Positions 63,448-64,000 of a stretch of 64,000 bases of DNA are shown piece by piece. The notes below the pieces were generated by a model. That model had not been told where the DNA came from. It ran no database searches and was given only the letters and a program-made list of their open reading frames with translations. Within the stretch, counting starts at the first letter, position 1. Each line of letters starts with the position of its first letter. Both the position numbers and the translations under genes were made by a program. Source of the stretch: Streptomyces sp. IMTB 2501 (GTDB lineage: Bacteria; Actinomycetota; Actinomycetes; Streptomycetales; Streptomycetaceae). The DNA is taken from positions 310,001 through 374,000 of the forward strand of contig NZ_MQUS01000001.1 of assembly GCF_001953885.1 (NCBI RefSeq). The letters run 5' to 3'.

Positions 63448-63671
63448 TGTGATGTCAGGCAACCGTGGCCGAGGATCCGGTCTGCCGACGCACCGGCGCA
63501 CTGGCAAGTGGCAGCCGGAGCCCCGTAGAACGGCACGAAGGTGAGCTCGGTGCCGTCGGCCGTCCAGGCCCGGATGACGCCACCTGTGCGTGCATCAGCG
63601 TTCGCCGGTGTCGTGACAGCCGGCTGCCGAACGACCTCGAACAACAACCTTGTTGACTCCGCCAAGACCCC

Positions 63672-63712
63672 TGTGGGTGCCGCTCCTTGCTCGGCAAGGA
63701 GCGGCACCCACA
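63672..63712. terminator. bidirectional hairpin terminator
   Basis: A perfect 19-bp stem (TGTGGGTGCCGCTCCTTGC with its complement) and a 3-base TCG loop, 5 bases beyond the stop of the minus-strand gene at 63718 and 225 bases after the nSTAND stop. There is no T-run, as is common for Streptomyces terminators. 63448-63671 holds no gene I can support. Confidence 0.8.
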
Positions 63713-63717
63713 CCGCG

Positions 63718-64000
63718 TCAGCAGTAGACGGTTGTGTAGTGGTGTCCCGGCGTGGTCCGCTCCCAGTACCACTTGCCGACCCAGCCGGCCTCGAGTGAAA
63801 TGTGGTCGGGCTGCAGGTAGCCGTCCTCGACGTCCTCGGCACACACCGTTACATCACGGTTGGTGCAGTTGCGGTAGAACTGCCACATACCCGCACCCTC
63901 AGGGTTGGGCGGGTCGAACGACGTCCAGCACGGATAGTCGCTGAACGCCGCGGCTTTGGTGGGCGTCGCCGCAACAGCGGCATCCTGGGACGTGGATGCC
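63718..64000 (-). CDS. protein with the same CWTSFDP C-terminal domain (5' part outside window)
   Basis: The last 93 residues of a gene entering from the right. After an Ala/Thr-rich linker, PCWTSFDPPNPEGAGMW, QFYRNC, then CAEDVEDGYLQPDHI and a final RTTPGHHYTTVYC parallel the C-terminus of the nSTAND protein closely (CWTSFDP-NPEGA, YRNC, W-W, HHYTTVY). Two further Cys occur here. The rest of the protein is not visible, so it may be a second nSTAND protein or a free-standing exported protein. It is convergent with the nSTAND gene. Confidence 0.8.
   Translation of the reverse strand, partial: ASTSQDAAVAATPTKAAAFSDYPCWTSFDPPNPEGAGMWQFYRNCTNRDVTVCAEDVEDGYLQPDHISLEAGWVGKWYWERTTPGHHYTTVYC

Noticed and set aside
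63448..63671. Possible glycosidase tail on the minus strand (TADGTELTFVPFYGA region)
   Set aside because: A faint resemblance to the end of GH127-type proteins, over too few residues to support a call.

Overview
The window is high-GC actinobacterial DNA. Codon use is strongly G/C in third position, GTG and TTG starts are common, and the families present (many secreted CBM13/ricin-type glycosidases, RbsB-type and MalE-type sugar importers, an ECF sigma of the SigE-like class, an nSTAND NTPase) point to Streptomyces or a close relative. No rRNA, tRNA or CRISPR was seen. Almost everything concerns plant-polysaccharide breakdown and sugar import.

Layout. (1) 1-12694: an L-fucose/L-galactose-type locus. 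An alpha-L-fucosidase (cut by the window edge) faces a tightly coupled operon: RbsB/A/C-type importer, L-fuconate dehydratase, lactonase, RbsD/FucU mutarotase, zinc alcohol dehydrogenase, KduD, KDPG aldolase (frameshifted), KDG kinase, L-fucose/D-threo-aldose dehydrogenase, and a truncated GntR regulator. (2) 12421-18480: a scar zone holding pieces of GH43-CBM13, CBM13-GH62, aldo-keto reductase, prolyl aminopeptidase, ABC exporter, expansin and levansucrase, around an intact anion permease, a Usp protein and an intact inverted GntR paralogue. (3) 18538-26902: a fructan locus with secreted GH32, fructokinase, an Frc/Rbs-type importer and a LacI regulator. Two identical twin-operator arrays tie it together. 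(4) 26929-29851: a transposase remnant, a sortase-anchored alginate-lyase-family protein and broken secreted proteins. (5) 29918-38161: a LacI-controlled MalEFG-type importer with a cytosolic GH63-like hydrolase and a secreted GH39-like enzyme with CBM13. (6) 38189-52902: a hemicellulose (xyloglucan-like) locus. The minus-strand operon is GH42, GH36 (broken), GH43, GH5 and GH29; GH3 and GH31 pieces, GH54 and a CE1-type esterase lie beside it, and GAAGCGCTTC operators recur. (7) 52903-58634: AraC and PhyH genes, an expansin remnant, pirin, and an ECF sigma with a membrane protein and a Pro/Thr-repeat secreted protein. (8) 58735-59660: a GC-rich minisatellite and a transposase N-terminal remnant. 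(9) 60092-64000: a secreted GH43 diverging from an HTH-nSTAND membrane protein, whose small C-terminal exported domain recurs in a convergent partner gene cut by the right edge.

The intact parts form three import-and-degrade units in which secreted glycosidases release sugars, dedicated ABC importers take them up, and local LacI/GntR regulators read them. The outstanding features are the very high density of abruptly truncated or chimeric glycosidase genes, clear operator families, and the uncharacterised C-terminal domain shared by the two genes at the right end.
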